NCBI RefSeq assembly: GCF_021401245.1
Contig: NZ_JACBFY010000006.1
Span: forward strand, 310,001-374,000
Reading direction: 5' to 3'
Length of the DNA stretch: 64,000 nt
From: Pseudacidovorax sp. NFM-22
GTDB lineage: Bacteria; Pseudomonadota; Gammaproteobacteria; Burkholderiales; Burkholderiaceae_C
The position numbers were made by a program, and so were the translations under genes. Below the pieces are notes generated by a model. It had not been told where the DNA came from. It did no database searches and saw only the letters and a program-made list of their open reading frames with translations. Position 1 is the stretch's first letter. Every line of letters begins with the position of its first letter. Of the stretch, positions 63,097 through 64,000 are shown piece by piece.

Positions 63097-64000
63097 AGCG
63101 ACCCCAGCACGGCGGCCACGTCGGGCGTGCGCTGCAGCCAGCGCTGCAGCAGGCCACGCTGGCCCTGGTAGCGGCGAGCCGTGCGGTCGCCGCACAGGGT
63201 CAGCGTCACGGGCTCGCCGGCCCGGCTGCGTGCCAGCCATTGCGCGATGGGGCCGGCGTCGAGCGCGGCCCAGGCGGCGGCCCAGGCCTCGCCATGGTCG
63301 TCGAGTGCGGCGGGGCGCAGGCGCTCGTCCACAGCGGGCTCTGCAGCTGGCGCATGCACGAGCGGCGCGCGGCCGGTGCCGCTGAACCACAGCGAATTGA
63401 CCAGCAGCTGCCGCCGGTCGCCACGCGCGTCGTTCACCGGGTGGTTGTAGAGCAGCATCTGCATTTCGTTCTGCAGCCGCCGCAGCGTGCGGGCGCCATC
63501 GGCCATGGGCAGCCAGGCGTCCAGCGGCTGGCCGATGGCGCGGTCCAGCGAGGCCGTGGGTAGCGCGTCGAAGACCGGGCCGCTGGCCAGCCAGGTGCCC
63601 GGTGCGTCGGTGGTGAAGAGGTGGATCTCGTCCTCTTCGAAGAAGGGCCGCACGGCGGCCAGCAAGGCCTGCGATTCGGCCGGCTGCACGCCCAGGTGCA
63701 AGGGATCGATCAGCACCACCTCGCTCATGCCGGCCTGCCAGTGGCACAGCGTGACCCAGGCCCAGGCCTGGTCGGTGGCGCCGGGCAGGCCGGCGCGGCG
63801 GGCCGCCAGCGCGGCCCAGGGCAGGGTGCCGTCGGCGGCGGGGGGCAGGCCCAGCGCGGCGGCGCGGGCGCGCTCGTGCGGCGGGGTGAGGCTGTGCTCG
63901 TCGTGCACATCGGCCGCGGCCTCGGGCAGGCGGGCGAGCAGGGCGGCCAGGTTGGGCAGCTTCAGGCCCGGCAGGGCGGCCTGGCAGGCAGGCGTGCCGC
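63093..64000 (-). CDS. Phosphoglycerate mutase-like protein, N-terminus outside window
   Basis: The frame is open to the right edge, giving about 302 visible residues. Segments such as LPGLKLPNLAALLARLPEAA, TPPHERARAAALGLPPA, WAWVTLCHWQAGMSEVVLID and QNEMQMLLYNHPVNDARGDR are like the Burkholderiales proteins annotated as cofactor-independent phosphoglycerate mutase-related that commonly precede recJ. The usual metal-binding motifs of that enzyme are not visible here, so function is uncertain. It is translationally coupled to recJ. Confidence 0.65.
   Translation of the reverse strand, partial: GTPACQAALPGLKLPNLAALLARLPEAAADVHDEHSLTPPHERARAAALGLPPAADGTLPWAALAARRAGLPGATDQAWAWVTLCHWQAGMSEVVLIDPLHLGVQPAESQALLAAVRPFFEEDEIHLFTTDAPGTWLASGPVFDALPTASLDRAIGQPLDAWLPMADGARTLRRLQNEMQMLLYNHPVNDARGDRRQLLVNSLWFSGTGRAPLVHAPAAEPAVDERLRPAALDDHGEAWAAAWAALDAGPIAQWLARSRAGEPVTLTLCGDRTARRYQGQRGLLQRWLQRTPDVAAVLGSL

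Overview
This is a high-GC window from a betaproteobacterium of the order Burkholderiales, probably Comamonadaceae-like. The evidence is two Bug-type periplasmic receptors with a TctAB transporter, a urease operon with ureJ, PilVWXY1-type minor pilins, many ATGA/GTGA coupled genes, and dispersed Burkholderiales-style repeats (ctctcccctcg-type inverted repeats and TTCGACAAGCTCAGG-type repeats). The genus cannot be fixed from the sequence alone. No rRNA, tRNA, CRISPR array or transposase was found.

Layout. 1-3340 (-): wecB and a BcsB-like membrane-anchored exopolysaccharide subunit that runs off the left edge. 3341-4312: a regulatory stretch with paired GTTAAC half-sites, a terminator and a small csbD gene. 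4313-12022 (+): a type IV pilus minor-pilin operon pilE-fimT-pilV-pilW-pilX-pilY1, in which the PilY1 carries a PA14-like insert. 12066-14204 (-): an MHYT-GGDEF-EAL c-di-GMP enzyme. 14372-24510 (-): nine tightly coupled genes for a glycoconjugate (methyltransferase, three CgeB-like glycosyltransferases, a GT4 enzyme, an oxidoreductase, a dehydrogenase and two epimerases). Facing them (+) are an inositol-3-phosphate synthase and an odd glycoside hydrolase-like protein, followed by UDP-xylose synthase and UDP-glucose dehydrogenase (-). 29517-31896 (+): a dual-specificity phosphatase and a phosphoribosyltransferase/kinase-like hypothetical protein.

31918-37454 (-): urease ureA-ureJ-ureB-ureC-ureE-ureF-ureG, without ureD and with a small AbrB-like gene on the other strand between ureE and ureC. 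Divergent from ureA (+) is a 1256-residue NCS1 permease-Cys-rich-histidine kinase-receiver fusion, followed by a LuxR-type response regulator. This is a candidate transporter-sensor system for a nitrogen compound.

42410-44917 (-): an A+T-rich island with an AIPR-family (abortive infection type) protein and, 49 bp downstream, a small multi-pass membrane protein whose frame is broken at a T7 run. This is a candidate acquired phage-defence module. 45361 onward returns to high GC.

45361-58188: a sugar-acid or hydroxy-acid catabolic region around a FadR/GntR regulator. It has two D-2-hydroxyacid dehydrogenases, an enolase-superfamily enzyme, an aldehyde dehydrogenase, a beta-hydroxyacid dehydrogenase, an isopropylmalate/tartrate dehydrogenase-like enzyme, two Bug receptors and tctAB. 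Two palindromes look like operators. 58365-58996: a VapBC toxin-antitoxin pair. 59060-64000 (-): a phosphoglycerate mutase-like gene (partial), recJ, and an OmpR-type response regulator with its histidine kinase.
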